NCBI RefSeq assembly: GCF_028204155.1
Contig: NZ_JAQLOI010000001.1
Span: 1,488,001-1,552,000 of the forward strand
Direction: 5' to 3'
Source: Vibrio algarum
Lineage (GTDB): Bacteria; Pseudomonadota; Gammaproteobacteria; Enterobacterales; Vibrionaceae
DNA length: 64,000 bases
A model generated the notes under the pieces. That model made no database searches, was not told the origin of the DNA, and saw only the letters and a list, made by a program, of their open reading frames with translations. Shown here piece after piece: positions 8,577 to 17,004 of this stretch (positions are counted from its first letter, which is position 1; each line of letters starts with the position of its first letter). The position numbers were made by a program, and so were the translations under genes.

Positions 8577-11500
8577 TGTGGTTATCAGATGTGTCGGTTA
8601 AACGGCCCGTTGCTGCTGTTGTATTAAGTTTGTTGCTTGTTGTGTTTGGTTTGGTGTCCTTTGAAAGGCTTGCCGTACGAGAAATGCCAGACATCGAGAG
8701 TCCAGTAGTGTCAGTAAGTACACGCTATGATGGCGCTTCAGCGACTATTATTGAAAGTCAAATTACCTCGATAATAGAAGATCAGCTAACAGGGATAAGT
8801 GGTATTGATGAGATAACGTCAACCACAAGAAATAGCTCTTCTAGAATATCCATTACTTTTGATCTTGGTTACGATCTCAACACTGGCGTTAGTGATGTTC
8901 GAGACGCGGTAGCTAGAGCTCAGCGACGACTTCCAGATGAAGCAGATGAACCACTGGTCTATAAAAACAATGGTAGCGGAGAAGCTTCACTCTATATTAA
9001 TTTAAGCTCATCTGAGATGGATAGAACTCAGTTGACTGACTATATAGAAAGAGTACTCATTGATAGATTCAGCTTAATCACCGGAGTGAGCTCAGTTGAT
9101 GTATCGGGTGGTCTTTATAAGGTTATGTATGTCAAGCTAAAACCAGAACTGATGGCTGGTCGAGGCGTCACGGCATCGGATATCACCTCTTCACTACGAG
9201 AGGAAAACTTAGAAAGCCCCGGTGGTGAAGTAAGAAACGACGATATTGTCATGTCGGTTAGAACTGCAAGAAGCTACAACCAAGCTAGCGACTTTGAGTA
9301 CTTAGTTGTTAAACGCGCGAGTGACGGAACACCGATATACCTTAAAGATGTTGCTGATGTCTTTATTGGAGCAGAGAACGAAAACTCAACGTTCAAGAGT
9401 GATGGTGTCGTTAATGTGAGCATGGGGATAGTTCCACAATCTGATGCTAACCCGTTGGAAGTTGCTCAGTTGGTTCACTCTGAAGTAGAAGCTATACAAA
9501 AATTCTTGCCAGATGGTACCCGTTTAGCGATAGATTACGACTCTACGGTGTTTATCGACCGCTCTATATCTGAGGTATACAACACGTTATTTATAACCGG
9601 TGGTTTGGTTATTCTGGTTTTATACATTTTTATCGGACAAGCGCGTGCAACCCTAATACCTGCGATAACGGTACCGGTTTCTTTAATCTCTGCGTTTATA
9701 TCCGCTTATTTTTTCGGATTTTCAATCAACCTGATTACCCTGATGGCACTTATTTTGTCGATAGGGTTGGTTGTGGATGATGCCATTGTGGTGGTAGAAA
9801 ATATCTTCCACCATATTGAACAAGGTGAAACGCCGCTGGTAGCCGCCTATAAAGGGACAAGAGAGGTTGGTTTCGCGGTTATCGCAACCACTTTAGTCCT
9901 TGTGATGGTATTCCTACCGATCTCCTTTATGGATGGAATGGTAGGGTTACTATTTACCGAGTTTTCGGTATTGCTTGCTATGTCGGTAATCTCATCCTCA
10001 TTGATTGCGTTAACCCTTACGCCAGTACTAGGCAGTAAAATACTTAAAGCAAATGTTAAACCAAACGCCTTTAATCGCGCAGTAGAAACACTGTTTTCTA
10101 AGTTGGAACGTGGCTATAAGTTTCTGCTGAGTAAAGCCATGCGAGTTCGGCTTATTGCGCCAGTCATAATATTAAGCTGTATGGGTGGTAGCTATTACCT
10201 AATGAATAGCGTACCGCAGCAACTGGCACCTCAAGAAGATCGCGGAGTAATATTTGCTTTTGTGCGTGGTGCGGACGCGACAAGTTATAACCGAATGTCA
10301 GCCAATATGGATCTGGTCGAAGAAAAGCTAATTCCTTTGTTGGGTGAGGGATTATTGAAGTCATTCAGTATTCAAACCCCTGCATTTGGCGGCAATGCTG
10401 GTGACCAAACGGGCTTCGTCATTATGATTCTAGAGGATTGGAACGACAGGTCTGTATCAGCCAGTGAAGCGCTAGGTGTTATTCGAAAAGCGTTAACCGG
10501 AATTCCAGATGCAAGGGTATTTCCCTTCACTCCTGGTTTCCGAGGAGGCTCAAGCGAGCCAGTGCAGTACGTATTAGGGGGCTCTGATTATGTCGAGCTT
10601 CAAGAGTGGGCTGAAATACTTAAAAATACCGCTGAAGATAGCCCAATAATGGAAGGCGCAGAGATTAACTATTCAGAAAAAACACCTGAATTGGTAATTA
10701 CGGTAGATAAGCCTCGCGCGGCTGAGTTAGGTATAAAAGTGTCGGATATTTCAGATACTTTAGAGATCATGCTCGGGGGTAAAAGTGAAACGACGTTCGT
10801 AGACCGAGGTGAAGAGTACGACGTTTACCTTCGTGGTGATGAAAACAACTTCAATAACGCCACTGACTTAAGTCAAATATACATGCGAACAGCATCAGGA
10901 GAGCTTGTAACTTTAGACGCAGTGACGAAGATTGAAGAGATAGCATCAGCGATAAGGTTATCTCATTACAACAAAAAGAAAGCCATTACGGTTACCGCTA
11001 ACTTAAGTGAAGGCTATACGCTTGGTGATGCACTCGATTTCTTGGACCAAAAAGCAATTGAGTTACTTCCGGGTGATATCTCGATTGATTATTCCGGTGA
11101 ATCAAAAGAGTACAAAGAGAACCAAGCGAGTGTGTTGATCGTCTTTGCTTTGGCCCTGCTTGTTGCTTACTTGGTACTCGCCGCTCAGTTCGAAAGCTTT
11201 ATCAACCCACTGGTGGTTATGTTTACAGTACCTATGGGCGTATTTGGGGGCTTCTTAGGTTTATTTATCATGCAGCAAGGCCTCAATATATATAGCCAAA
11301 TTGGTATGATAATGCTGATAGGTATGGTGACTAAGAACGGTATCTTGATCGTTGAGTTTGCTAACCAACTGAGAGATAAAGGTATAGAGTTTGAAAAAGC
11401 CATAATCGATGCTTCTGCGCGTCGTTTACGACCAATATTGATGACAGCGTTTACTACATTAGCAGGGGCGATACCTTTGATAAGCTCTACGGGTGCTGGC

Positions 11501-11689
11501 TATGAAAGCCGCATTGCAGTAGGTACGGTTATCTTCTTTGGGATGGCGTTTGCTACATTGGTTACTCTGTTCGTTATTCCGGCGATGTATCGTTTGATCT
11601 CTGGCGCGACACAGTCTCCGGGGCATGTAGAGGATGTACTTAACAAACAACTTTCACGAGAAATAACAAGCCGCAAGAATCACGGATAA
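8576..11689 (+). CDS. RND family multidrug efflux transporter, inner membrane
   Basis: This is a proton-driven efflux pump of the AcrB/MexB superfamily (HAE1 type), 1037 residues. The first membrane helix follows SVKRPVAAVVLSLLLVVFGL. The TM4 proton-relay aspartates lie in LSIGLVVDDAIVVVENIF (Asp401-Asp402), and the large periplasmic loops start after TM1 and TM7. The second half repeats the architecture, with KNGILIVEFANQLRDKG and ARRLRPILMTAFTTLAGAIP. It is co-transcribed with the adaptor, and a strong terminator follows. Substrates cannot be read from the sequence; homology to VexH-like pumps is my recollection, not a search result. Confidence 0.94.
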   Translation: MWLSDVSVKRPVAAVVLSLLLVVFGLVSFERLAVREMPDIESPVVSVSTRYDGASATIIESQITSIIEDQLTGISGIDEITSTTRNSSSRISITFDLGYDLNTGVSDVRDAVARAQRRLPDEADEPLVYKNNGSGEASLYINLSSSEMDRTQLTDYIERVLIDRFSLITGVSSVDVSGGLYKVMYVKLKPELMAGRGVTASDITSSLREENLESPGGEVRNDDIVMSVRTARSYNQASDFEYLVVKRASDGTPIYLKDVADVFIGAENENSTFKSDGVVNVSMGIVPQSDANPLEVAQLVHSEVEAIQKFLPDGTRLAIDYDSTVFIDRSISEVYNTLFITGGLVILVLYIFIGQARATLIPAITVPVSLISAFISAYFFGFSINLITLMALILSIGLVVDDAIVVVENIFHHIEQGETPLVAAYKGTREVGFAVIATTLVLVMVFLPISFMDGMVGLLFTEFSVLLAMSVISSSLIALTLTPVLGSKILKANVKPNAFNRAVETLFSKLERGYKFLLSKAMRVRLIAPVIILSCMGGSYYLMNSVPQQLAPQEDRGVIFAFVRGADATSYNRMSANMDLVEEKLIPLLGEGLLKSFSIQTPAFGGNAGDQTGFVIMILEDWNDRSVSASEALGVIRKALTGIPDARVFPFTPGFRGGSSEPVQYVLGGSDYVELQEWAEILKNTAEDSPIMEGAEINYSEKTPELVITVDKPRAAELGIKVSDISDTLEIMLGGKSETTFVDRGEEYDVYLRGDENNFNNATDLSQIYMRTASGELVTLDAVTKIEEIASAIRLSHYNKKKAITVTANLSEGYTLGDALDFLDQKAIELLPGDISIDYSGESKEYKENQASVLIVFALALLVAYLVLAAQFESFINPLVVMFTVPMGVFGGFLGLFIMQQGLNIYSQIGMIMLIGMVTKNGILIVEFANQLRDKGIEFEKAIIDASARRLRPILMTAFTTLAGAIPLISSTGAGYESRIAVGTVIFFGMAFATLVTLFVIPAMYRLISGATQSPGHVEDVLNKQLSREITSRKNHG

Positions 11690-11709
11690 AATTAGTCAGT
11701 GTCATTAAG

Positions 11710-11742
11710 CTCCCAGCAAGAAGTCTTGTTGGGAGTTTTTTT
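11710..11742 (+). terminator. Rho-independent terminator of the RND operon
   Basis: Arms CTCCCAGCAAG and CTTGTTGGGAG pair over 11 positions (one G-U) around an AAGT loop, followed by seven T residues. Confidence 0.9.
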
Positions 11743-11864
11743 GATCTAAACCTCTTCTCTTCAACGACAATTTCCTGAGTATTTTGTAAAAATGACAAAT
11801 AGGGCTATATTAATTCCCAATTAGGAGCTCAATATGAAAATATTTTCCACAAATAGAGGCTTTC

Positions 11865-12326
11865 ATGAAATTAGACAAAACAGATAAGAAGCTACTGTCG
11901 ATTTTACAAGTGGATAGCACGGTATCGTTAAATGAGTTGGCTGAAGCGGTGAACTTGACGACGACACCTTGTTGGAAAAGGTTAAAACGACTGGAAGAGA
12001 ACGGGATTATTAGCAAACGAGTCGCGCTGTTAAACCCTGAAAAACTGGGTCTTATGTTTACCGCATTTGTGCTGATTAAGACTAGTAACCACTCCCATGA
12101 GTGGTACAGCCATTTTGTTGAAACGGTGACACCTTTTCCGGAAGTAATGGAGTTTTATCGTATGGCTGGAGAGTACGACTACATGATGAAGGTTCAGGTC
12201 GAAGATATGAAGTGTTTTGACCTCTTTTATAAAAAAATGGTCAACAGCGTTGAGGGTATTTCTAATGTGACCTCTACTTTTGCCATGGAGCCTTTAAAGT
12301 ACACAACTGCGTTACCGCTGTCGTAA
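11865..12326 (+). CDS. Lrp/AsnC family transcriptional regulator, probably DecR/YbaO-like
   Basis: This 153-residue protein has the Lrp/AsnC layout: an N-terminal helix-turn-helix (SLNELAEAVNLTTTPCWKRLKRLEENGII, about residues 20-48) and a C-terminal ligand-sensing RAM domain (FPEVMEFYRMAGEYDYMMKVQVED). An AGAGG site precedes the ATG at 11865. It converges on cyuA. In E. coli the cysteine desulfidase operon cyuPA is activated by the Lrp-family protein DecR (YbaO), so the adjacency suggests that this regulator senses cysteine and controls cyuA. The family call is firm; the specific target is inference. Confidence 0.88.
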   Translation: MKLDKTDKKLLSILQVDSTVSLNELAEAVNLTTTPCWKRLKRLEENGIISKRVALLNPEKLGLMFTAFVLIKTSNHSHEWYSHFVETVTPFPEVMEFYRMAGEYDYMMKVQVEDMKCFDLFYKKMVNSVEGISNVTSTFAMEPLKYTTALPLS

Positions 12327-12382
12327 AAATAGTGAGCGTACTGAAAACCCGTTAAATCAGAACACCCACTTATTGAGGTAGA

Positions 12383-13687
12383 TTAGGCGAGTTGTTTATT
12401 GACCATAATACCCAGAATTTCTACATCAGTTTGTTTCATCGAGCCATTCACAAGAGTAGATAGGTTACGTATTGTGTCATCAACATCGTTGGCGACAATA
12501 CCCTCATAACCAGATACACGCACGCCATCAATGGCCATTAGTGCGGCTTTAACCGCTGCACCAGCGGAAGAGGAAACCTTCATGGCACAACCCGGTTTTG
12601 CCCCATCACAAATCATTCCAGATATATCACCGATCATGTTTGATATCGCATAGCAAATTTGTTTGAAATCACCGCCCAATAACCATGTCATTCCAGAAAC
12701 AGAACCCATCCCTGCAGTGGTTGTTGAGCATAGTGCAGAAAGCTTATCTTGACGGCTTTTAATATAGATGGCCATGAGGCTTGCCAGCATTAATGCCCTT
12801 ATTGTTTTTTCTCTACTCGCGTTAACAAACTGAGCAGTTACCAATACAGGCATTGTTACGGCTATCCCTTGGTTACCTGAACCCGAGTTACTCATCGCGG
12901 CTAACATAGCGCCATCCATTCTTGCGTCTGCTGCAGCGGAGGTGCGAGTGAGTACTTCGGTTAATAATCCACCAGACAATAAGCCTCTATCGACATTACG
13001 CTGAAAGGTTGCGCCTATCTGTAGCCCATAATCGTTAGTGAGACCTTCAACAGAAAGCTTATCATTGAGTTGTCCTGCGGCTTCGATGAACTCTATATCT
13101 TTTAGTGGCGCGTTAAGAGCAAATTCGACGATGTCTTCAGCATTGGCATCTTGGAAGGGGTTATTACTCGCGCTTTGTTTTGAGGGGTTTTGGTCAATAT
13201 CTAAAGCAGGAACATAGATAGCAATACCGTTTTCTTCGATAGAAACCACGTTAGTGTGTCCGTCTGCAATGGTAACGGTGACGGATTTTTCGCCATCGAA
13301 TACAGTGACTTTTGAATAAAGAATATTCGTTACATCGGCAACACCCACGTGTACACAATTCCTTTCTATGAGAAGCTTGGCTTTGTCGACATCATCTGAA
13401 GTGATATTTTTAAGGACTTCAAGTCCCGCATTTGGGTCGCCTGCAATAGCGCCAACAGCGGCAGCAATAGGTAAGCCAACCATACCTGTTCCCGGTACAC
13501 CAACACCCATGCCATTTTTCATGAGGTTAGGAGAAACAAACGCTGAGATTTGTTGAGGTTGACCTGATAGTTTCTCCATTGCGATAGAGGCAGCAAGCGC
13601 AATGGCAACAGGTTCAGTACAACCTAAAGCAGGGACCACTTCTTTTTGAATGGTTTCTATAAATTGATTCCAAAGGTGCTTTTTCAT
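12383..13687 (-). CDS. cyuA: L-cysteine desulfidase CyuA (YhaM/UPF0597 family)
   Basis: CyuA splits L-cysteine to pyruvate, ammonia and sulfide, and is used for cysteine breakdown and detoxification in the cytoplasm. The 434-residue protein matches the family throughout. It has PALGCTEPVAIALA at the N terminus (Cys23), GVGVPGTGMVGLPIAAAVGAIAG in the middle, and the Fe-S cysteines Cys320, Cys360 and Cys367 in LSALCSTTTAGMG and GMICDGAKPGC. Characterised family members carry a [4Fe-4S] cluster on such cysteines. The gene faces the Lrp-type regulator tail to tail. No cysteine transporter gene (cyuP) is adjacent. Confidence 0.92.
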   Translation of the reverse strand: MKKHLWNQFIETIQKEVVPALGCTEPVAIALAASIAMEKLSGQPQQISAFVSPNLMKNGMGVGVPGTGMVGLPIAAAVGAIAGDPNAGLEVLKNITSDDVDKAKLLIERNCVHVGVADVTNILYSKVTVFDGEKSVTVTIADGHTNVVSIEENGIAIYVPALDIDQNPSKQSASNNPFQDANAEDIVEFALNAPLKDIEFIEAAGQLNDKLSVEGLTNDYGLQIGATFQRNVDRGLLSGGLLTEVLTRTSAAADARMDGAMLAAMSNSGSGNQGIAVTMPVLVTAQFVNASREKTIRALMLASLMAIYIKSRQDKLSALCSTTTAGMGSVSGMTWLLGGDFKQICYAISNMIGDISGMICDGAKPGCAMKVSSSAGAAVKAALMAIDGVRVSGYEGIVANDVDDTIRNLSTLVNGSMKQTDVEILGIMVNKQLA

Positions 13688-13857
13688 TTTCTGCTCTCAC
13701 TCATTCTGCTTTTGCTTTTATAGAGTAAGAATAGGCTTTTTCTTGGGGAATTATTTTGCTTTGTTGCTTTTAATTGCAGGCGTTAAGAGAATATTTTTCC
13801 CCGTATATCGGTTTTTGTAGAATGATAGGCGGAGGTTTTGGCTGTCTTTAGGGGAAA

Positions 13858-13883
13858 GCATTCGCTTCTCTATAAGCGAATGC
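13858..13883 (-). terminator. Hairpin terminator after tesB
   Basis: Perfect 10-base arms GCATTCGCTT and AAGCGAATGC flank a 6-base loop. On the minus strand the stem is followed only by CTTTCCCC, so the U-tract is short. It lies about 36 bases beyond the tesB stop. Confidence 0.6.
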
Positions 13884-13918
13884 TAGTACTCAATAAATAA
13901 CGAGTCATTTAGCTAAGG

Positions 13919-14779
13919 TTATTTTGTAAATCTCATCACGCCTTCTTGTACAGCGGATGCGACTAAGTGACCTTGCTGGTTGTATATTTCGCCACGAACA
14001 AGCCCACGAGCGTTGCTAGCAGTTGGACTTTCAATAGAGTAAAGCAACCACTCATCCATCTTAAATGGTCGGTGAAACCACATTGAATGATCAATGGTCG
14101 CCACTTGAAAGTTAGGCGTCATTAATGTGGTTTTATGCGGGTGCATGGCGGTTACAAGAAATCCCCAGTCTGAAGCGTAGGCTAGAAGGTACTGATGAAT
14201 AAGTTGGTCATCGGGCACGCTGCCGTTGGTTTTTATCCATAAATACTGTTTAGGCTCGGCTTTAACCGGTTTTAGTGGATTGATCACTGTCACTGGACGC
14301 ACTTCTATGGGTTTTTCACCACAGAATATCTGTTTGATTTTTTCGGGTAGAAAATCAGCAATCTGATTCGCTAACTCAGACTCTGAAGCAAAATTTTCTG
14401 GGCCGGGAATATCGGGCATGTTGTTTTGATGCTCAAACCCTTCAGCTTCACCATGATAAGAAGCAGTTAAATAGAAAATAGGGCGGCCATTTTGAATGGC
14501 TTTTACACGCCTTGTGCTTAAGCTTTTGCCATCCCGTAAGTTTTCAACATCATAGATTATGGGCTTTTCAGGATTACCTGGTAATAGAAAATAGCTATGA
14601 AATGAGTGCACTTTACGATCATTGGGTACAGTATATCTAGCAGCGGACAGAGCTTGACCAATTACCTGCCCTCCATAGACTTGTGGTAGTCCTAGGTTTT
14701 CACTTTGACCTCTAAAGAGTTCTTGTTCTAATTGTTCTAACTTTAAAAGCTCTAATAGCTCGTTAAGAGGTTTGCTCAT
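13919..14779 (-). CDS. tesB: Acyl-CoA thioesterase II TesB
   Basis: TesB hydrolyses medium- and long-chain acyl-CoA to free fatty acid and CoA in the cytoplasm. The 286-residue double-hotdog protein keeps the catalytic triad at exactly the E. coli numbering: Asp204 (YASDWGFL), Thr228 (QVATIDH) and Gln278 (SAVQEGVMR). The N-terminal hotdog shows GLPQVYGGQVIGQALSAA and HSFHSYFLLPG. It is divergent from ybaY, and atl follows; tesB-ybaY-atl is the same neighbourhood as in E. coli, which supports all three assignments. Confidence 0.96.
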   Translation of the reverse strand: MSKPLNELLELLKLEQLEQELFRGQSENLGLPQVYGGQVIGQALSAARYTVPNDRKVHSFHSYFLLPGNPEKPIIYDVENLRDGKSLSTRRVKAIQNGRPIFYLTASYHGEAEGFEHQNNMPDIPGPENFASESELANQIADFLPEKIKQIFCGEKPIEVRPVTVINPLKPVKAEPKQYLWIKTNGSVPDDQLIHQYLLAYASDWGFLVTAMHPHKTTLMTPNFQVATIDHSMWFHRPFKMDEWLLYSIESPTASNARGLVRGEIYNQQGHLVASAVQEGVMRFTK

Positions 14780-14880
14780 ATCATCTCCGTCAATGTTTTG
14801 TTAATACTTTGCGATTAACAGGAATTTATTTTAAGTTATTCTTATACTTACTAGCAACTAAGTAACTATAGAGAGGCTTT

Positions 14881-15312
14881 ATGAAAAAGGCACTGATTTT
14901 TGCACTATCGTCAGTAATAGGTTTTGGGCTTGTAGGTTGTGGGACAACCGAAAAAGTACCAGATCAAAAAGAAGTGATGATGGATTCTATTAAAGGGAAC
15001 ATTAGCTATCGAGAGAGAGTCGCACTCCCTCCCAATGCGGTTGTAACAGTCACATTAGAAGACGTTTCTTTAATGGACGTAGCCGCTAAAAAAATGGCAG
15101 AGCAAACATTTACGACCGATGGTACACAGGTACCGTTTGATTTTGAATTAAGCTATGACGCGAACCAGATCGAAGCAAAACACAGATACAGTGTTAGGGC
15201 GACGATACGCGTAAATGGTAGTTTACGATTCACTACGGATACGGCGAATCAAGTGATTACTGATGCGGCTAAAACCAAACAGGTGAACCTCAATTTAATT
15301 GCGGTACGTTGA
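14881..15312 (+). CDS. ybaY: YbaY family outer-membrane lipoprotein
   Basis: This 143-residue lipoprotein has a signal sequence ending in the lipobox LVGC (lipidated Cys20). Gly at +2 gives no inner-membrane retention signal, so it probably sits in the outer membrane. The rest is the YbaY beta-sandwich domain: ISYRERVALPPNAVVTVTLEDVS, then VPFDFELSYDANQIEAKHRYSVRATI. Its molecular role is not known. Its position between tesB and atl is conserved with E. coli. Confidence 0.9.
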   Translation: MKKALIFALSSVIGFGLVGCGTTEKVPDQKEVMMDSIKGNISYRERVALPPNAVVTVTLEDVSLMDVAAKKMAEQTFTTDGTQVPFDFELSYDANQIEAKHRYSVRATIRVNGSLRFTTDTANQVITDAAKTKQVNLNLIAVR

Positions 15313-15336
15313 GTGCGATAAATATAAACGGTAGAT

Positions 15337-15368
15337 GTGGTAGCTTAGAGCTGCCACTTGTATTTTTT
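15337..15368 (+). terminator. Rho-independent terminator after ybaY
   Basis: Arms GTGGTAGC and GCTGCCAC (one G-U pair) around TTAGA are followed by TTGTATTTTTT. It overlaps the 3' end of the convergent atl gene. Confidence 0.7.
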
Positions 15369-15647
15369 AAGGCTTATTCTTCCCGTTTCGTTCACCTCAA
15401 CACCCTCTTTTTCGAGATGTTTTTTTTGCCTCGCAAAACTGTCACCTTTTAGTGATATCTTTCCTGCACTGTTGATTACCCTATACCACGGAAGCTTTGA
15501 ACCTTCGGGTAAGTTTGATAGCGCCTTTCCAACATGCCGTGCGTAACCAGGGTAACCAGCCATTTTTGCAATTTCACCATAGGTTGAAACCTTCCCCAAT
15601 GGGATTTGGTGAATAACAACAAAGATTTGTGCTAAAAATTGATCCAT
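15345..15647 (-). CDS. atl: Alkyltransferase-like DNA base-flipping protein Atl (YbaZ)
   Basis: Atl proteins bind O6-alkylguanine in DNA and flip it out to mark it for nucleotide excision repair. This 100-residue protein is an MGMT-type winged-helix DNA-binding domain (IPLGKVSTYGEIAKMAGYPGYARHVGKALSNLPEGSKLP). The usual catalytic PCHR is replaced by PWYR, so Trp54 stands where the alkyl-accepting cysteine would be. That substitution is diagnostic of the Atl subfamily rather than damage. The gene converges with ybaY. Confidence 0.93.
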   Translation of the reverse strand: MDQFLAQIFVVIHQIPLGKVSTYGEIAKMAGYPGYARHVGKALSNLPEGSKLPWYRVINSAGKISLKGDSFARQKKHLEKEGVEVNETGRISLKKYKWQL

Positions 15648-15686
15648 ACTGATACAGTTTTATCTTATACGGTGAAAAGGTGCCCT

Positions 15687-16280
15687 ATGTTTGAAGTTAT
15701 TCTATTTGATTTAGGAAGAGTTGTCGTTGAATTAGGTGACTCACCAATACCTAAATGCTGGGTTAACACTGAAAATTCTATGTCGATAGAGGCATGCTTT
15801 AGTTCTGAAACCGGTCAAAACTTTGAGAAAGGAGATATTTCTGCTTTGGAATTTGCGACACAGTTTAAAGATCAACTAGGCTTAAAACAGAGCACAGCAG
15901 AGATTATTGATGCTTTTACAGCGTGGCCTACAGGTGTTTTTCCTAATTTGCCTGAAGTGCTTAATACGTTGCGGAGTCAATATCATTTGGCCGTGTTGAG
16001 TAATACCAACGAGTTGCACTTTCCTAGGTTAATTGAAGAATTTGGCATTGCAGAATATTTTGATACGATTTTTGTCTCCCATCATATGCATAAAGCAAAA
16101 CCAGAGCTGGCAGCTTTTGAGCATGTGCTTGAGGTTCTAAAAGTCATGCCAGAAAAGGTACTTTTTTTAGATGATAACCAACAGAACATCGAAGCAGCAT
16201 TGTCTTTGGGAATAAACAGCGTACAAGTTTGTGGTGAAGAGCAGGTGATTCAAACGCTTAAAGACAAAGGTGTATTGTAA
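15687..16280 (+). CDS. HAD superfamily phosphatase, YihX-like
   Basis: This 197-residue protein has the four HAD motifs: FDLGRVVVE (nucleophile Asp8), VLSNTNE, the motif III lysine in HKAKPELAAFEHVL, and LFLDDNQQNIEAA. The second aspartate of motif I is glycine, as is common in YihX-type sugar phosphatases (alpha-D-glucose-1-phosphatase). The substrate here is unproven. The start at 15687 has AAAAGG seven bases upstream; an upstream in-frame start at 15639 would add 16 residues that overlap the divergent atl gene. Confidence 0.88.
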   Translation: MFEVILFDLGRVVVELGDSPIPKCWVNTENSMSIEACFSSETGQNFEKGDISALEFATQFKDQLGLKQSTAEIIDAFTAWPTGVFPNLPEVLNTLRSQYHLAVLSNTNELHFPRLIEEFGIAEYFDTIFVSHHMHKAKPELAAFEHVLEVLKVMPEKVLFLDDNQQNIEAALSLGINSVQVCGEEQVIQTLKDKGVL

Positions 16281-16356
16281 CTTAGTAACGCAAGTGTGTA
16301 AGAGTGCAATAAATGACCACTTAATCAACAAAGGCGAGAATTCAGATACAGATAAC

Positions 16357-16385
16357 TTGCAATGCATTTATAGATAGCCGATAAT
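16357..16385 (+). promoter_or_regulatory. Candidate promoter of the SRP RNA gene
   Basis: TTGCAA (16357-16362) and GATAAT (16380-16385) are separated by 17 bases. Initiation near 16392 would give a precursor with a 5' leader of about 37 bases before the mature RNA, comparable with the RNase P-processed leader of E. coli 4.5S RNA. TACTAT at 16408-16413 is an alternative -10 without a good -35. Confidence 0.45.
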
Positions 16386-16428
16386 CCTCCGCACTCGCTA
16401 GTCACTGTACTATCGAAACAAAATCTAT

Positions 16429-16536
16429 GGAGGCTCTGGTCCTCCCGCAACAATACCTTGTTTAATTGGTCAGGTCCGGAAGGAAGCAGCCAGGGCGAGC
16501 GACTTGTGTGCCGGGATGTGGCTGGGGCTTCCACCC
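16429..16536 (+). ncRNA. ffs: Signal recognition particle 4.5S RNA
   Basis: The conserved SRP core is unmistakable: GGTCAGGTCCGGAAGGAAGC, then AGCCAGGGC and GTGTGCCGGGATGTGGCTGG. The GGAA tetraloop and the asymmetric internal loop that binds Ffh are intact. The ends (GGAGGCTCTGG and GCTGGGGCTTCC) pair with several G-U pairs to close the rod. The RNA works with Ffh and FtsY to target inner-membrane proteins. End positions are estimated from the pairing and are good to a few bases. Confidence 0.95.
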
Positions 16537-16540
16537 TTTA

Positions 16541-16568
16541 AAAACGCCGCTTTTATTAGCGGCGTTTT
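16541..16568 (+). terminator. Rho-independent terminator of the SRP RNA gene
   Basis: Arms AAAACGCCGC and GCGGCGTTTT are perfectly complementary around an 8-base loop and end in TTTT. Confidence 0.88.
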
Positions 16569-17004
16569 GCTATCTAATCCAACGTTCTTTCCAGGTATTT
16601 GGTACTTTCGCTATCAAATTCCCGCTCGATTTCGTTCTTTTTTCCCAAATGGGCGTGAAATAAAGAAATCGCTATCCACTCGTTCACTCAATACTACTAG
16701 ATTAGAAGCGCCTAAATTTCTGGAAGTACATTGGAAGAGATTATCCGCTGTGGAGGTTCAAGACAACCACAACCTTTTCTATATCCCCCAAAGTAGTTCG
16801 ATCCGCTTACGGTATGTCCATGCCATGATTTATTGAAGGAAATTTAGATAAATATCGCCTATTTTTGGGTAAATAAATCCACTAACTGGCCGATATAGTG
16901 AACAGAAGGTTTACTATGTCTCAAATTTTAAGCGCTAACCTTGTTAGTTAGTTGAATTGGGTAAAAGTTAATTATATTAAAAGCTAGTTGTGTGAGTGGT
17001 GTCT
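16569..17004. other. Intergenic region between SRP RNA and chemoreceptor
   Basis: About 435 bases follow the SRP terminator. A frame at 16504-16836 starts inside the RNA gene and matches no family I recognise, so I do not call it. The right part is AT-rich and presumably carries the chemoreceptor promoter, which I could not define. Confidence 0.4.

Noticed and set aside
15345..15647. Inactivated O6-methylguanine-DNA methyltransferase because the active cysteine is missing
   Set aside because: The PWYR motif is the normal signature of the alkyltransferase-like (Atl) family, and the tesB-ybaY-atl synteny fits.
16504..16836. 110-codon frame overlapping the SRP RNA gene
   Set aside because: It starts inside the RNA gene, crosses its terminator and has no family resemblance.
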